From Oscillospiraceae bacterium (GTDB lineage: Bacteria; Bacillota; Clostridia; Oscillospirales; Oscillospiraceae), in NCBI GenBank assembly GCA_017397565.1, contig JAFQIL010000079.1, positions 1-42,924 on the forward strand: a stretch of 42,924 nt of DNA, read 5' to 3'. Below the pieces are notes generated by a model. The model was not told the origin of the DNA. It was given only the letters and a program-made list of their open reading frames with translations, and searched no databases. Numbering within the stretch: position 1 is the stretch's first letter; each line of letters opens with the position of its first letter. The position numbers and the translations under genes are program-made. Shown one piece after another: positions 31,529 through 39,788 of this stretch.

Positions 31529-34500
31529 ATGGTCTATCGTGTATATGTAGAAAAGAAACCGGGTCAGACCCATGAAGCTTCCGGTCTTCTGAAAGAAGTT
31601 CAGGATTTTCTGCAGATTCAGGAATTGGAATCCGTGCGGGTTCTGAACCGGTATGATGCAGAAAACCTGGAAAAGAGTCTGTTTGACTATGCTGTCAACA
31701 CTGTTTTTTCTGAGCCTCAGGTGGATGATGTCAGTTTTGATGTACCTACCGGCTCCATTGTGTTTGCGGTAGAACCTCTGCCCGGTCAGTTTGATCAGCG
31801 TGCAGACTCCGCCGCCCAGTGTATTCAGATCCTGGGGCAGTGTGACCGTCCCACTGTACGTTCCGCAAAGGTCTATGTGCTGGAAGGCAATCTGAGCGAA
31901 GAAGATGTGGCTGCTATCAAAAAGCACGTCATCAACCCGGTGGAATGCCGGGAGGCTTCCCTGGAGATGCCCGAGACACTGGCGGCAGAATATGCCGTTC
32001 CCAGCTCCGTCGCCACCGTTACCGGCTTCATCACCATGGACGAAGCTGCTTTGGCGCAGCTTCTGGACAAGCTGGGTCTTGCCATGGACCTGGATGATCT
32101 GAAATTTCTGCAGAATTATTTTGCCGGGGAAGAAAAGCGAGATCCCACCATCACCGAAATTCGGGTAGTAGATACTTACTGGTCTGACCACTGCCGCCAT
32201 ACCACCTTCTCCACCATCCTTGACGATGTTAAGATCGATGATCCTGCTGTGGCTGCCGCTTATCAGCGGTACTTGGATGCCCGCATCGAGGTCTACGGCA
32301 AAGAAAAGGCCGCCAAGCGTCCCCAGACCCTGATGGATATCGCCACCATTGGCGGTAAGACCCTGAAAAAGCGGGGAATGCTTCCTGAGCTGGACGAAAG
32401 CGAAGAGATCAACGCCTGCTCCATCCATGTCACTGCCAAGGTAAACGGTGAGGATCAGGACTGGCTGCTGATGTTCAAGAATGAGACCCACAACCACCCC
32501 ACAGAAATAGAGCCCTTCGGCGGCGCTGCTACCTGTATCGGCGGCTGTATCCGTGACCCCCTCAGCGGCCGTGCCTATGTCCACCAAGCCATGCGTGTTA
32601 CCGGCGCTGCAGATCCCCGGAGATCTTTGGGTCAGACCCTCTCCGGCAAGCTGCCCCAGAGAAAGCTCTGTCAGACTGCCGCTGCCGGTTACTCCTCTTA
32701 CGGCAACCAGATCGGTCTTGCCACCGGTCATGTGGCGGAAATCTACCACGACGGCTTTGTTGCCAAGCGGTTGGAGTGCGGCGCTGTGGTTGGCGCAGCC
32801 CCTGCTTACAATGTCCGCCGGGAACGCCCCGCACCCGGAGATATCATCGTTTTGCTGGGCGGCCGCACCGGCCGCGACGGCATCGGCGGTGCTACCGGCT
32901 CTTCTAAGAGCCACAATATGAAGTCCCTCACCACCATGGCTTCCGAAGTCCAAAAGGGCAACGCCCCCGAGGAACGGAAGATCCAGCGTCTGTTCCGGGA
33001 TCCCAAGGTCACCCGGCTGATCAAGCGGTGCAACGACTTTGGTGCCGGCGGTGTCAGCGTTGCCATCGGCGAGCTGGCCGATGGTCTGCGGATTGATTTG
33101 GATGCCGTTCGCAAGAAGTATGAAGGCTTGGACGGCACAGAAATCGCCATTTCTGAATCTCAGGAGCGTATGGCTGTTGTAGTTGCTGCTGAGGATGCCG
33201 ATACCTTTATTGCCTATGCCCAGGCAGAAAATCTGGAGGCTTACCGGGTAGCAGTTGTTACCGAAGAGCCCCGGATGGTCATGCAGTGGAAGGGCGCCCA
33301 GATTGCCAGTCTCAGCCGCGCCTTCCTGGACACCAACGGTGCCAGCAAGCACGCCAACGTTGCCGTTGGCAAGAAGGATCTTTCTCAACTGAGCCAGGCT
33401 TTGTACGGTAGTCTCCGGGAAATGGCCGCAGACCTGAATACCGCCAGCCGCAGAGGTTTGGTGGAACGCTTTGACGGCTCTATCGGTACCGGTTCTGTTT
33501 TGATGCCCTTCGGTGGCAAGACGCAGCGCACCCCCGCTCAGGCTATGGTTGCCACCTTGCCGGTACTCCCCGGTCAGGTCACCGACCAGGCCAGCGTGTT
33601 TAGCTATGCCATGGACCCGGACCACATGAGCATGGATCCCTACACCGGTGCCCACGCCGCTATCTACAGCAGCGTTGCCAAGCTGGTAGCTGCCGGCGCT
33701 GACTACAAAAAGGCATACCTTTCCCTGCAGGAGTTCTTTGAGAAGCTTCGCACCGAGCCCAGCCGCTGGGGCAAGCCCTTTGCCGCCCTGTTGGGCGCGC
33801 TGGATGCTCAGCTGGAGTTGGGCGCTGCCGCCATCGGCGGTAAGGACTCCATGTCCGGCTCTTTCCTGGATTATGATGTGCCGCCCACGCTGATCTCCTT
33901 TGCCATCGCACCCATCGATCAGAACGATGTGCTGACTCCCGAATTTAAGGAAGCCGACCATCCCGTTTACGTCTTTGGACCCACCGAACCCACCGCCGAA
34001 AGCCGCAAGGCTGCCTGGGAGCGGTTCTATGAGCTGCACATGGCCGGCAAGGTCAAGGCCGCCTGGGCTGTGGAGTACGGCTTGGGTGAAGCCGTTATGA
34101 AGATGTCCTTCGGTAACAATATCGGTTTCGTTGGCTGTGAGGGTCTGGAAGGCCTATGGCATCAGAAGCGCTGTGGCGTTCTGGTTGCCGAGCTGACCGA
34201 AGAAGTGGAAGCCCCCGGCGTCATCAAGCTGGGCTGGACCACGGAAGAGCCTGTCATCGACCTGAACGGTGACCGGGCAGAAATTGCCGAGCTGCTGGCT
34301 CTGCATGAGGGCGTTTTGGAAAACGTCTACCCCACCAAGACGGCGGAAAGCACTGAATCCCTGCCGGTCTTCGGCTTCGACGGTGGCTGCACCGCTGTTC
34401 CTGCTGTGAAGGTTGCCAAGCCCAAGGTGCTGATCCCTGTCTTCCCCGGCACCAACTGTGAATTTGACTCTGCCCGGGCGATGCTTTCTGCCGGTGCCGA

Positions 34501-35215
34501 TCCCGAAATTTTCGTGGTTCGCAACCTCAGCGCAGAGGATGTGACCCGGAGTGTGGAGCAGTTTGCCGCCAAGATCCAAGACAGTCAGATGATCTTCATC
34601 CCCGGCGGCTTCTCCGGCGGCGACGAGCCTGATGGCAGTGCCAAGTTCATCACCGCCTTCTTCCGCAATCCCGCCATCAAGGAGCAAGTCACAAAGCTTT
34701 TGGAGGAGCGGGACGGTCTGATGCTGGGTATCTGCAACGGCTTCCAGGCACTGATCAAGCTGGGTCTGGTTCCCTTCGGCAAGATCATCGACACCGACGA
34801 AAACTGCCCCACTTTGACCTACAACCACATTGCCCGCCACCAGAGCAAGCTGGTGCGTACCCGTGTTTGCACCAACAAGAGCCCCTGGCTGGCCGGTACA
34901 GAAGTGGGTGAGATCTACACCGTGCCCATTTCCCATGGCGAAGGCCGCTTCTTCGCAAGCCCCGAACTTGCCATGCAGCTGGCTGCTAACGGTCAGATCG
35001 CTACGCAGTATGTGGATTTGGAGGGCAATCCCACCATGGATACCGCCTTCAACCCCAACGGCTCTCTCTTCGCCATCGAGGGTATCACCTCTCCCGACGG
35101 CAGAGTCTTGGGTAAGATGGGTCACAGTGAGCGCTGGCAGAAGGGTCTTTACCGCAATGTTCCCGGTGAGTACGACATGAAGCTGTTTAAGTCTGCTGTC
35201 AAGTATTTCAAATAA
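31529..35215 (+). CDS. purL: Phosphoribosylformylglycinamidine synthase, single-chain PurS-PurL-PurQ fusion
   Basis: Converts FGAR to FGAM with glutamine and ATP. 1228 residues, the length of the clostridial single-polypeptide form. TAAGGAGGAA before ATG 31529. Order: PurS-like N-terminus (about 1-160), two PurM-like halves (blocks YWSDHCRHTTF, FKNETHNHPTEIEPFGGAAT, GGRTGRDGIGGATGSS), and a C-terminal class I glutaminase starting at KVLIPVFPGTNCEFDSARAM. The glutaminase is intact, with nucleophile Cys1069 in GICNGFQ, the SHGEGRF loop and MGHSER. Here, unlike PurF, glutamine use is not in doubt. It is the last gene of the operon before a terminator. Confidence 0.97.
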   Translation: MVYRVYVEKKPGQTHEASGLLKEVQDFLQIQELESVRVLNRYDAENLEKSLFDYAVNTVFSEPQVDDVSFDVPTGSIVFAVEPLPGQFDQRADSAAQCIQILGQCDRPTVRSAKVYVLEGNLSEEDVAAIKKHVINPVECREASLEMPETLAAEYAVPSSVATVTGFITMDEAALAQLLDKLGLAMDLDDLKFLQNYFAGEEKRDPTITEIRVVDTYWSDHCRHTTFSTILDDVKIDDPAVAAAYQRYLDARIEVYGKEKAAKRPQTLMDIATIGGKTLKKRGMLPELDESEEINACSIHVTAKVNGEDQDWLLMFKNETHNHPTEIEPFGGAATCIGGCIRDPLSGRAYVHQAMRVTGAADPRRSLGQTLSGKLPQRKLCQTAAAGYSSYGNQIGLATGHVAEIYHDGFVAKRLECGAVVGAAPAYNVRRERPAPGDIIVLLGGRTGRDGIGGATGSSKSHNMKSLTTMASEVQKGNAPEERKIQRLFRDPKVTRLIKRCNDFGAGGVSVAIGELADGLRIDLDAVRKKYEGLDGTEIAISESQERMAVVVAAEDADTFIAYAQAENLEAYRVAVVTEEPRMVMQWKGAQIASLSRAFLDTNGASKHANVAVGKKDLSQLSQALYGSLREMAADLNTASRRGLVERFDGSIGTGSVLMPFGGKTQRTPAQAMVATLPVLPGQVTDQASVFSYAMDPDHMSMDPYTGAHAAIYSSVAKLVAAGADYKKAYLSLQEFFEKLRTEPSRWGKPFAALLGALDAQLELGAAAIGGKDSMSGSFLDYDVPPTLISFAIAPIDQNDVLTPEFKEADHPVYVFGPTEPTAESRKAAWERFYELHMAGKVKAAWAVEYGLGEAVMKMSFGNNIGFVGCEGLEGLWHQKRCGVLVAELTEEVEAPGVIKLGWTTEEPVIDLNGDRAEIAELLALHEGVLENVYPTKTAESTESLPVFGFDGGCTAVPAVKVAKPKVLIPVFPGTNCEFDSARAMLSAGADPEIFVVRNLSAEDVTRSVEQFAAKIQDSQMIFIPGGFSGGDEPDGSAKFITAFFRNPAIKEQVTKLLEERDGLMLGICNGFQALIKLGLVPFGKIIDTDENCPTLTYNHIARHQSKLVRTRVCTNKSPWLAGTEVGEIYTVPISHGEGRFFASPELAMQLAANGQIATQYVDLEGNPTMDTAFNPNGSLFAIEGITSPDGRVLGKMGHSERWQKGLYRNVPGEYDMKLFKSAVKYFK

Positions 35216-35223
35216 AACATATA

Positions 35224-35259
35224 AAAATGGCTTGTTGCTTTCGCAACAAGCCATTTTCT
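35224..35259. terminator. Bidirectional terminator after purL
   Basis: 15-bp perfect stem AAAATGGCTTGTTGC / GCAACAAGCCATTTT, loop TTTC. A- and T-flanks suit both purL and the convergent membrane-protein gene. Confidence 0.9.
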
Positions 35260-35268
35260 ATTTCATGA

Positions 35269-35529
35269 TTACCGCAGTACCTTTGTATAGTCTAAAATCA
35301 ACAGCAAAATACCGCCGTGCAAATAAATTTCCACACTCCATCCAACCAGCTTCAACGCACCGCCGACCATGGAGCCCAACACCGGGATCCAGCCGACTAC
35401 CTTTCCTGCCAGCAACAGCACAAGGCCTGCTCCCAGCGCCATAAGAGCATATATTATGATTTTAAAAACCAGGTCTTTTACTTCTGCCGCACCGAAAGAA
35501 AGAGGAAAAATTCTCTTCAGGATATTCAT
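35269..35529 (-). CDS. Small two-helix membrane protein, hypothetical
   Basis: 86 residues; AAAAGGAG upstream of ATG 35529 on the minus strand. Two hydrophobic segments are visible, FKIIIYALMALGAGLVLLLA (about 22-41) and a second around VVGWIPVLGSMVGGALKLVGW (first 20: about 44-63) followed by a hydrophobic tail (GGILLLILDY). The N-terminus has a short basic/charged cytoplasmic segment. I do not recognise a named family; small proteins with this layout are frequent in clostridial genomes. It is upstream of nothing else on its strand before the terminator, and follows vanZ with a 57-base gap. Confidence 0.72.
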   Translation of the reverse strand: MNILKRIFPLSFGAAEVKDLVFKIIIYALMALGAGLVLLLAGKVVGWIPVLGSMVGGALKLVGWSVEIYLHGGILLLILDYTKVLR

Positions 35530-35586
35530 AATGCCAGCTCCTTTTGTTTTATTTCTTTTTCATTATATAAAAGAGCCACCGTTTTT

Positions 35587-36111
35587 TCAAGTTTTTTTGC
35601 GAAAAACATCGGTTTGCCCGTATCTTTTTCTGCGCTTCCGCCAGTAAAGAAGCCCCAATACCAGCAGTATACCTGTTATCACACCGCTGCTGTCGATCAA
35701 AACATCGGTGACAGCCGGGTGTCTGCCGCCAACAAAGTTCTGGTGCAGCTCATCGGTCACGGCATAAACCGTTCCCACCATCCACGCCCACAGCCATGGA
35801 TAAGGAACGCTTATCCGCTTTCGCAGCTGCTGAAGGTGACACATCAGCGTGATTCCCAGAAGTGCAAACTCCGTGAAATGGGTGCCTTTGCGAATGATCG
35901 TTCCAACAGTGTAAAATAAAGCCTGTCGATCTGCCTCCGAAAAAGCGTCCACATCCGGTACGAAGAACCGCACCACCCGGGCAGTGATCCTGCCGCTGAG
36001 AGCGCCGGAGGATGCCCCTGTTTGGGCAGAAAACCAAAAGATCATACCCATCACCGCCAAAACAGGCAGTAAGGTGATCGCAATACTATGTTTTTGAAGC
36101 CATCGTTTCAT
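35587..36111 (-). CDS. VanZ-like membrane protein
   Basis: 174 residues; TAAGGAGG before ATG 36111 on the minus strand. Four to five membrane segments. Typical VanZ-family blocks: MIFWFSAQTGASSGALSGRI (about 23-42), IIRKGTHFTEFALLGITL (about 92-109) and DELHQNFVGGRHPAVTDVLI (about 140-159), the conserved D-E-x-H-Q...GR...D-x-x-x-D pattern. VanZ members are linked to low-level teicoplanin resistance in enterococci, but most chromosomal copies such as this are of unknown function. There are no other van genes nearby, so resistance should not be inferred. Confidence 0.9.
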   Translation of the reverse strand: MKRWLQKHSIAITLLPVLAVMGMIFWFSAQTGASSGALSGRITARVVRFFVPDVDAFSEADRQALFYTVGTIIRKGTHFTEFALLGITLMCHLQQLRKRISVPYPWLWAWMVGTVYAVTDELHQNFVGGRHPAVTDVLIDSSGVITGILLVLGLLYWRKRRKRYGQTDVFRKKT

Positions 36112-36131
36112 GTACTTCCTCCTTAGGCAAC

Positions 36132-36265
36132 CAATTCCCGTTTATCGTTCTGTGAATTAGGAATGAAACGGCTAAAACAGAAGGATTTGTATCGATTTAT
36201 CCCCAAATTCCTAATTCCTCATTCCTCATTCCTAATTGCGCGTCAGCGCGAAAAATGGCAATTTG
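36132..36265. repeat. TIR-bounded intergenic element (copy E, inverted relative to D)
   Basis: CAATTCCCGTTTATCGTTCT at the left and AAAATGGCAATTTG at the right. The reverse complement reproduces the copy at 23198-23353 including GCGCTGACGCGCAATTAGG, AATCGAT and CCTTCTGTTTT. It lies between the MFS gene and vanZ. Confidence 0.88.
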
Positions 36266-36275
36266 TTGGGTCGTT

Positions 36276-37490
36276 TCAGCGGCTGAGCCGGGGGACGGCT
36301 TTTCGCATCATGGGCAGGAAGCAGTAGCATCCGCTGCTGATCAGCTGAAGTCCCATGGCCAGCGGAAGCATTACAGACGAAGGTATGCCGCTGGCCAAAG
36401 CGGTTGCCAGCAGAGATCCCCCAAATGTTAAAATCAGCCGATAGGCGTTATAGGGCCCGGCAATCTTACCGGACACTGCTCGCAAAAGCAGTGCCGGCAC
36501 CGCTTCCATCTCTATTGTATGACCCACAGTCAGTGCCGCCGCCAGACATAAAAACAGAATCGGCTGTCCGGGAATCAGCAAGAGGGGCAAACACAAAAAG
36601 CTTAGGCCGCTGAGCAGCACCGTATACCGGGGACTCATGCGTCTGGACAGTACGCCAAACAGCACATACCCCACCAAATTCGCAGCCGCGAAAACTGAAA
36701 CCAGCGTAGCGGTGATCTTCTCGCTATAGCCAAGGTCTGCCGCCGCTACCACCGCGATCACCCCAACGATCCCACCGGCAAAGCCCCGGAACACATTGGG
36801 GATTGCCAGCTGATAGAAAAGCGGCTGCCGCAGCACCTGCCAAATTGCGCCAAAATCCGCTTTTTTCCGGGGATTCTCCTCCTGCACCGTTTTCGGATCA
36901 ATAAGGGGGCGATACCATAGCCGCAGCAAGCCGCAAAACAGCAAAACTGCCACGGCTGCAGGAATCGCCCAAAGCATGATCACCTGATAGGAATACCGGG
37001 CAGACAGTGCTGCCATCAGCACACCCATACCCATAGAGACCAACGCCGAAAGGATGCCTCCTATCGCCGTAACCGTACCGTAATCCTCTGTCCGAAAAAC
37101 CAGATACGGAAGCTTATAGCTGATTAGCCCGGCCACGCCGCCTACCGCAGAAGAAAGCACTCCCATCCCCAGCAGCAGAAGGTAGGCACTCAGATCCGCC
37201 TGGGCGTGGATGCACATAGGGATATAGCACAGGTATAGCGCACCCTGTCCCATCACCGTAAGGCCGTACCTGCGAAAAAATTTCCCCCGGTCACCAACAC
37301 GGGAACAGGTCATGGTAACGGCGATCTGAGCCGCCTGATTGAGAGTCGTGTGCAAATAAATTTGGGATGCGCTGAAGCCCAGAGCGTTAAGAAACACCTG
37401 AATCAAAGTACCAGTAACCACCGCGTAGGCTGCACTCTCCAGAATCTTCGCTGAAATATGCAGCAAAATGTTCCGTTTGGTATCTGTCAT
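36276..37490 (-). CDS. MFS-type permease, function unknown
   Basis: 404 residues. On the minus strand GGGGAGGAAG precedes ATG 37490 (MTDTKRNILL), preferred over an upstream in-frame ATG at 37541 that lacks a ribosome site. Ten to twelve membrane segments. The layout (KILESAAYAVVTGTLIQVFL near the start; CSRVGDRGKFFRRYG as the conserved 2-3 loop; a second half from about residue 205) is that of a major facilitator. No substrate-specific motif is seen. It has its own promoter (37527-37555, minus strand), divergent from cooS. Efflux is likelier than uptake but not provable. Confidence 0.82.
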   Translation of the reverse strand: MTDTKRNILLHISAKILESAAYAVVTGTLIQVFLNALGFSASQIYLHTTLNQAAQIAVTMTCSRVGDRGKFFRRYGLTVMGQGALYLCYIPMCIHAQADLSAYLLLLGMGVLSSAVGGVAGLISYKLPYLVFRTEDYGTVTAIGGILSALVSMGMGVLMAALSARYSYQVIMLWAIPAAVAVLLFCGLLRLWYRPLIDPKTVQEENPRKKADFGAIWQVLRQPLFYQLAIPNVFRGFAGGIVGVIAVVAAADLGYSEKITATLVSVFAAANLVGYVLFGVLSRRMSPRYTVLLSGLSFLCLPLLLIPGQPILFLCLAAALTVGHTIEMEAVPALLLRAVSGKIAGPYNAYRLILTFGGSLLATALASGIPSSVMLPLAMGLQLISSGCYCFLPMMRKAVPRLSR

Positions 37491-37526
37491 TTGCGCTTCC
37501 TCCCCTGTCACCGGGATTCTGAGGCC

Positions 37527-37555
37527 AATATAGCATAGCAAAAGATCGATTACAA
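37527..37555 (-). promoter_or_regulatory. Promoter of the MFS gene
   Basis: On the minus strand TTGTAA (37550-37555), 17-bp spacer, TATATT (37527-37532), about 37 bases from the chosen start. Confidence 0.7.
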
Positions 37556-37675
37556 GCTTATTTTTTTACGTTATTTTAAAGTTTGATTGCTAAAAATCAC
37601 AACCCTTGTTTTCACCCACTTCCCTTCGTATCTTGCCAATTCCCTTGCGTGGCTTCCACAAAAATCGGCAAAAAT

Positions 37676-37728
37676 CCCCCCTGGGGGGTTCTTTTCCAGT
37701 TGACAAGCAGGGGGATTCTGAGTAAAAT
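37676..37728 (+). promoter_or_regulatory. cooS promoter with an upstream C6-T-G6 palindrome
   Basis: TTGACA (37700-37705)-17-TAAAAT (37723-37728). CCCCCC-T-GGGGGG (37676-37688) ends 11 bases before the -35 box, a natural position for an activator. The stretch 37556-37675 shows nothing else I recognise. Confidence 0.75.
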
Positions 37729-37735
37729 AAGACTG

Positions 37736-37789
37736 ATGCACTATGCGCCGGTATGCGCTTATGCGTATCGGCTTGAGAATTTCTGTTAG
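37736..37789 (+). other. cooS leader: hairpin and possible 17-codon leader ORF
   Basis: The leader hairpin GCCGGTATGC (37747-37756) with GCGTATCGGC (37763-37772), including two G-U pairs, has a 6-base loop. An ATG at 37736 opens a 17-codon frame (MHYAPVCAYAYRLENFC) whose TAG overlaps the AGGAGG of cooS. The ATG is at the predicted transcription start and has no ribosome site, so translation is doubtful. Confidence 0.35.
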
Positions 37790-37801
37790 GAGGAACACAC
37801 T

Positions 37802-39706
37802 TTGAAGGATTGGGCATTTACTACATCCGTCGAGGAGATGGAAGCTGCCACCAATTCTCTGCTGGAAACTGCCAGCAAGGTTGGCGCAGACACCTGGCAA
37901 CAGCGCGTCAAGAACCAGACTCCTCACTGTGGCTTCGGCGAAGCAGGTACCTGCTGCCGGATCTGCTCCATGGGTCCCTGCCGTATCACCAAGAAGGCAC
38001 CCCGTGGTATCTGCGGCTGCGATGTACACGGCATCGTTGCCCGTAACTATCTGATCTTCACCGCCGGCGGTGCTGCTACGCACTCCGACCATGGCCGTGA
38101 GATCATGCACACCCTGCATCAGACCAAGGAAGGCGGCAACTATCAGGTCAAGGACCCGGAAAAGCTGATCCGCATCGCCAAGGAGTGGGGCGTGGAAACC
38201 GAAGGCAAGGATATCTACGATCTGGCTCACGAAATGGCTGAGATCGGTCTGCTGGAGTACGGCAAGCCCTTCGGCACTCAGAAGTTTATTAAGCGCGCTC
38301 CCGAGCATACGCAGGAGCTGTGGGCTAAGGCTGAGATCGAGCCCCGCGCTATCGATCGGGAAGTTTCCCAGTCCATGCACATGACCCATATGGGTTGCTC
38401 TTCTTTGGCAGAAGCTCTGATCCGCCAGGCTCTCCGGGCAGGTCTTAGCGACGGTTGGGGCGGCTCCATGATGGGCACCGAATTCTCCGATGTTATGTTC
38501 GGCACTCCCCGCCCCATCGACACCGAGGCCAACATCGGTGTTATGGAAAAGGACAACGTCAACATCGTAGTCCACGGCCATGACCCCTCCCTGTCTGAGA
38601 TGGTGGTTCATTTTGCCAATGATCCCGAGATGATCGCCTATGCCAAATCCATGGGCGCTAAGGGCATCACCGTTTCCGGTGTTTGCTGTACATCCAATGA
38701 AGTTGCCATGCGTCACGGCATTCCCATGGCCGGTAACTATCTGAACCAGGAGAACGTGGTTCTCACCGGTGCTTGCGAAGCCATCGTTGTGGACGTGCAG
38801 TGTATCTTCCCTGCACTGGGCCCCCTGAGCAAGTGCTTCCACACCAAATTCATCACCACCTCCCCCATCGCCCGGATGCCTGACTCCGAGTTCATTCAGT
38901 TCCATGCTGAAACCGCAGACGTCAGTGCCAAGGCGATCGTGAAGATGGCTATTGAAAACTTTAAGAACCGTAAGCCCGAGCTGGTCAACATCCCCAATCA
39001 GAAGCAAAAGGCCAGAGTCGGTTACTCTGTCGAGGCTATCAAGGGTGTTCTGGATACCGTTGCCAACTCCCAGCTGGACGAGTTCGGCACCACCAAGCCT
39101 CTGGTCGAGTGTGTACACTCCGGTGTTATCCGCGGTGCTGTGGCTATGGTCGGCTGTAACAACCCCAAGGTCCGTCCCGACACTGCTCACATCAACTTGA
39201 TGAAGAAGATGCTGGAGAACGACATCATCGTTATCACCACCGGCTGCTCCGCTCAGGCTGCTGCCAAGGCAGGCCTTATGGATCCTGTTCAGGCAAAGGA
39301 ATACTGCGGCGCCGGTCTGAAGCGTGTTTGCGAGCTGGCAAACATTCCTCCTGTACTGCACATGGGCTCCTGTGTTGACATCTCCCGTATGATGATCCTG
39401 GCTTCCGATATCGCCAAGGACTGGGGTATCAACATTTCCCAGGTTCCCGTTGTTGGCTGCGCTCCCGAATGGATGTCTGAGAAGGCTGTTTCCATCGGTA
39501 ACTACGTTGTCGCCACCGGTATCGAGACCTTCCTGGGCGTTGATCCCTACTCCAAGGGCTCCGAAGAAGTCACCCGCCTGCTCCAGGGCGAAGACGGCAT
39601 CAATGAGTGGGTCGAGGCTAAGTTCGTTGTGGACACTGACATCGACTCCCTGGGCGACAAGATGATCGCCTGCATTGAGGCCAAGCGCGACGCTCTCGGC
39701 ATCTAA
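37802..39706 (+). CDS. cooS: Carbon monoxide dehydrogenase catalytic subunit (Ni-Fe)
   Basis: Reduces CO2 to CO for acetyl-CoA synthesis (or oxidises CO); with AcsB it forms the CODH/ACS core. 634 residues, usual length. The start is TTG 37802, with AGGAGG at 37788-37793. Cluster ligands are visible: Cys43 and Cys51 (D-cluster bridging subunits), Cys52, Cys55, Cys60 and Cys71/73 (B-cluster). C-cluster residues lie in VVHGHDP (His258/260), GVCCTSNE, GACEAIVVDVQC, VGCNN, TTGCSAQ and MGSCVDISR; the catalytic Lys is in APEWMSEKAV. cooC and acsB follow on the same strand. The bioenergetic gene acsA is the same enzyme under another name. High GCT/GTT codon use suggests strong expression. Confidence 0.97.
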   Translation: MKDWAFTTSVEEMEAATNSLLETASKVGADTWQQRVKNQTPHCGFGEAGTCCRICSMGPCRITKKAPRGICGCDVHGIVARNYLIFTAGGAATHSDHGREIMHTLHQTKEGGNYQVKDPEKLIRIAKEWGVETEGKDIYDLAHEMAEIGLLEYGKPFGTQKFIKRAPEHTQELWAKAEIEPRAIDREVSQSMHMTHMGCSSLAEALIRQALRAGLSDGWGGSMMGTEFSDVMFGTPRPIDTEANIGVMEKDNVNIVVHGHDPSLSEMVVHFANDPEMIAYAKSMGAKGITVSGVCCTSNEVAMRHGIPMAGNYLNQENVVLTGACEAIVVDVQCIFPALGPLSKCFHTKFITTSPIARMPDSEFIQFHAETADVSAKAIVKMAIENFKNRKPELVNIPNQKQKARVGYSVEAIKGVLDTVANSQLDEFGTTKPLVECVHSGVIRGAVAMVGCNNPKVRPDTAHINLMKKMLENDIIVITTGCSAQAAAKAGLMDPVQAKEYCGAGLKRVCELANIPPVLHMGSCVDISRMMILASDIAKDWGINISQVPVVGCAPEWMSEKAVSIGNYVVATGIETFLGVDPYSKGSEEVTRLLQGEDGINEWVEAKFVVDTDIDSLGDKMIACIEAKRDALGI

Positions 39707-39717
39707 TCAACCATTCC

Positions 39718-39765
39718 GTAGGGGCGTGCATTGCACGTCCGCGGACGACCGATGGTCGCCCCTAC
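39718..39765. repeat. GTAGGG-type palindrome between cooS and cooC
   Basis: GTAGGGGCG ... CGCCCCTAC with inner GTGCATTGCAC and GACCGATGGTC hairpins. It is in the short gap between two operon genes, like the copy before purO. Confidence 0.8.
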
Positions 39766-39788
39766 ATAAAAATTGAGGTCAATTTTCC

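Noticed and set aside
28770..34039. Two long minus-strand frames (907 and 849 codons) opposite purH-purD-purL
   Set aside because: They overlap well-supported purine genes in full, read as Gly/Gln/Val-rich filler without any domain, and have no promoter or ribosome site.
35587..36111. Glycopeptide-resistance gene (vanZ)
   Set aside because: The protein is a VanZ-family member, but without vanHAX or a two-component system nearby a resistance role is not supported.
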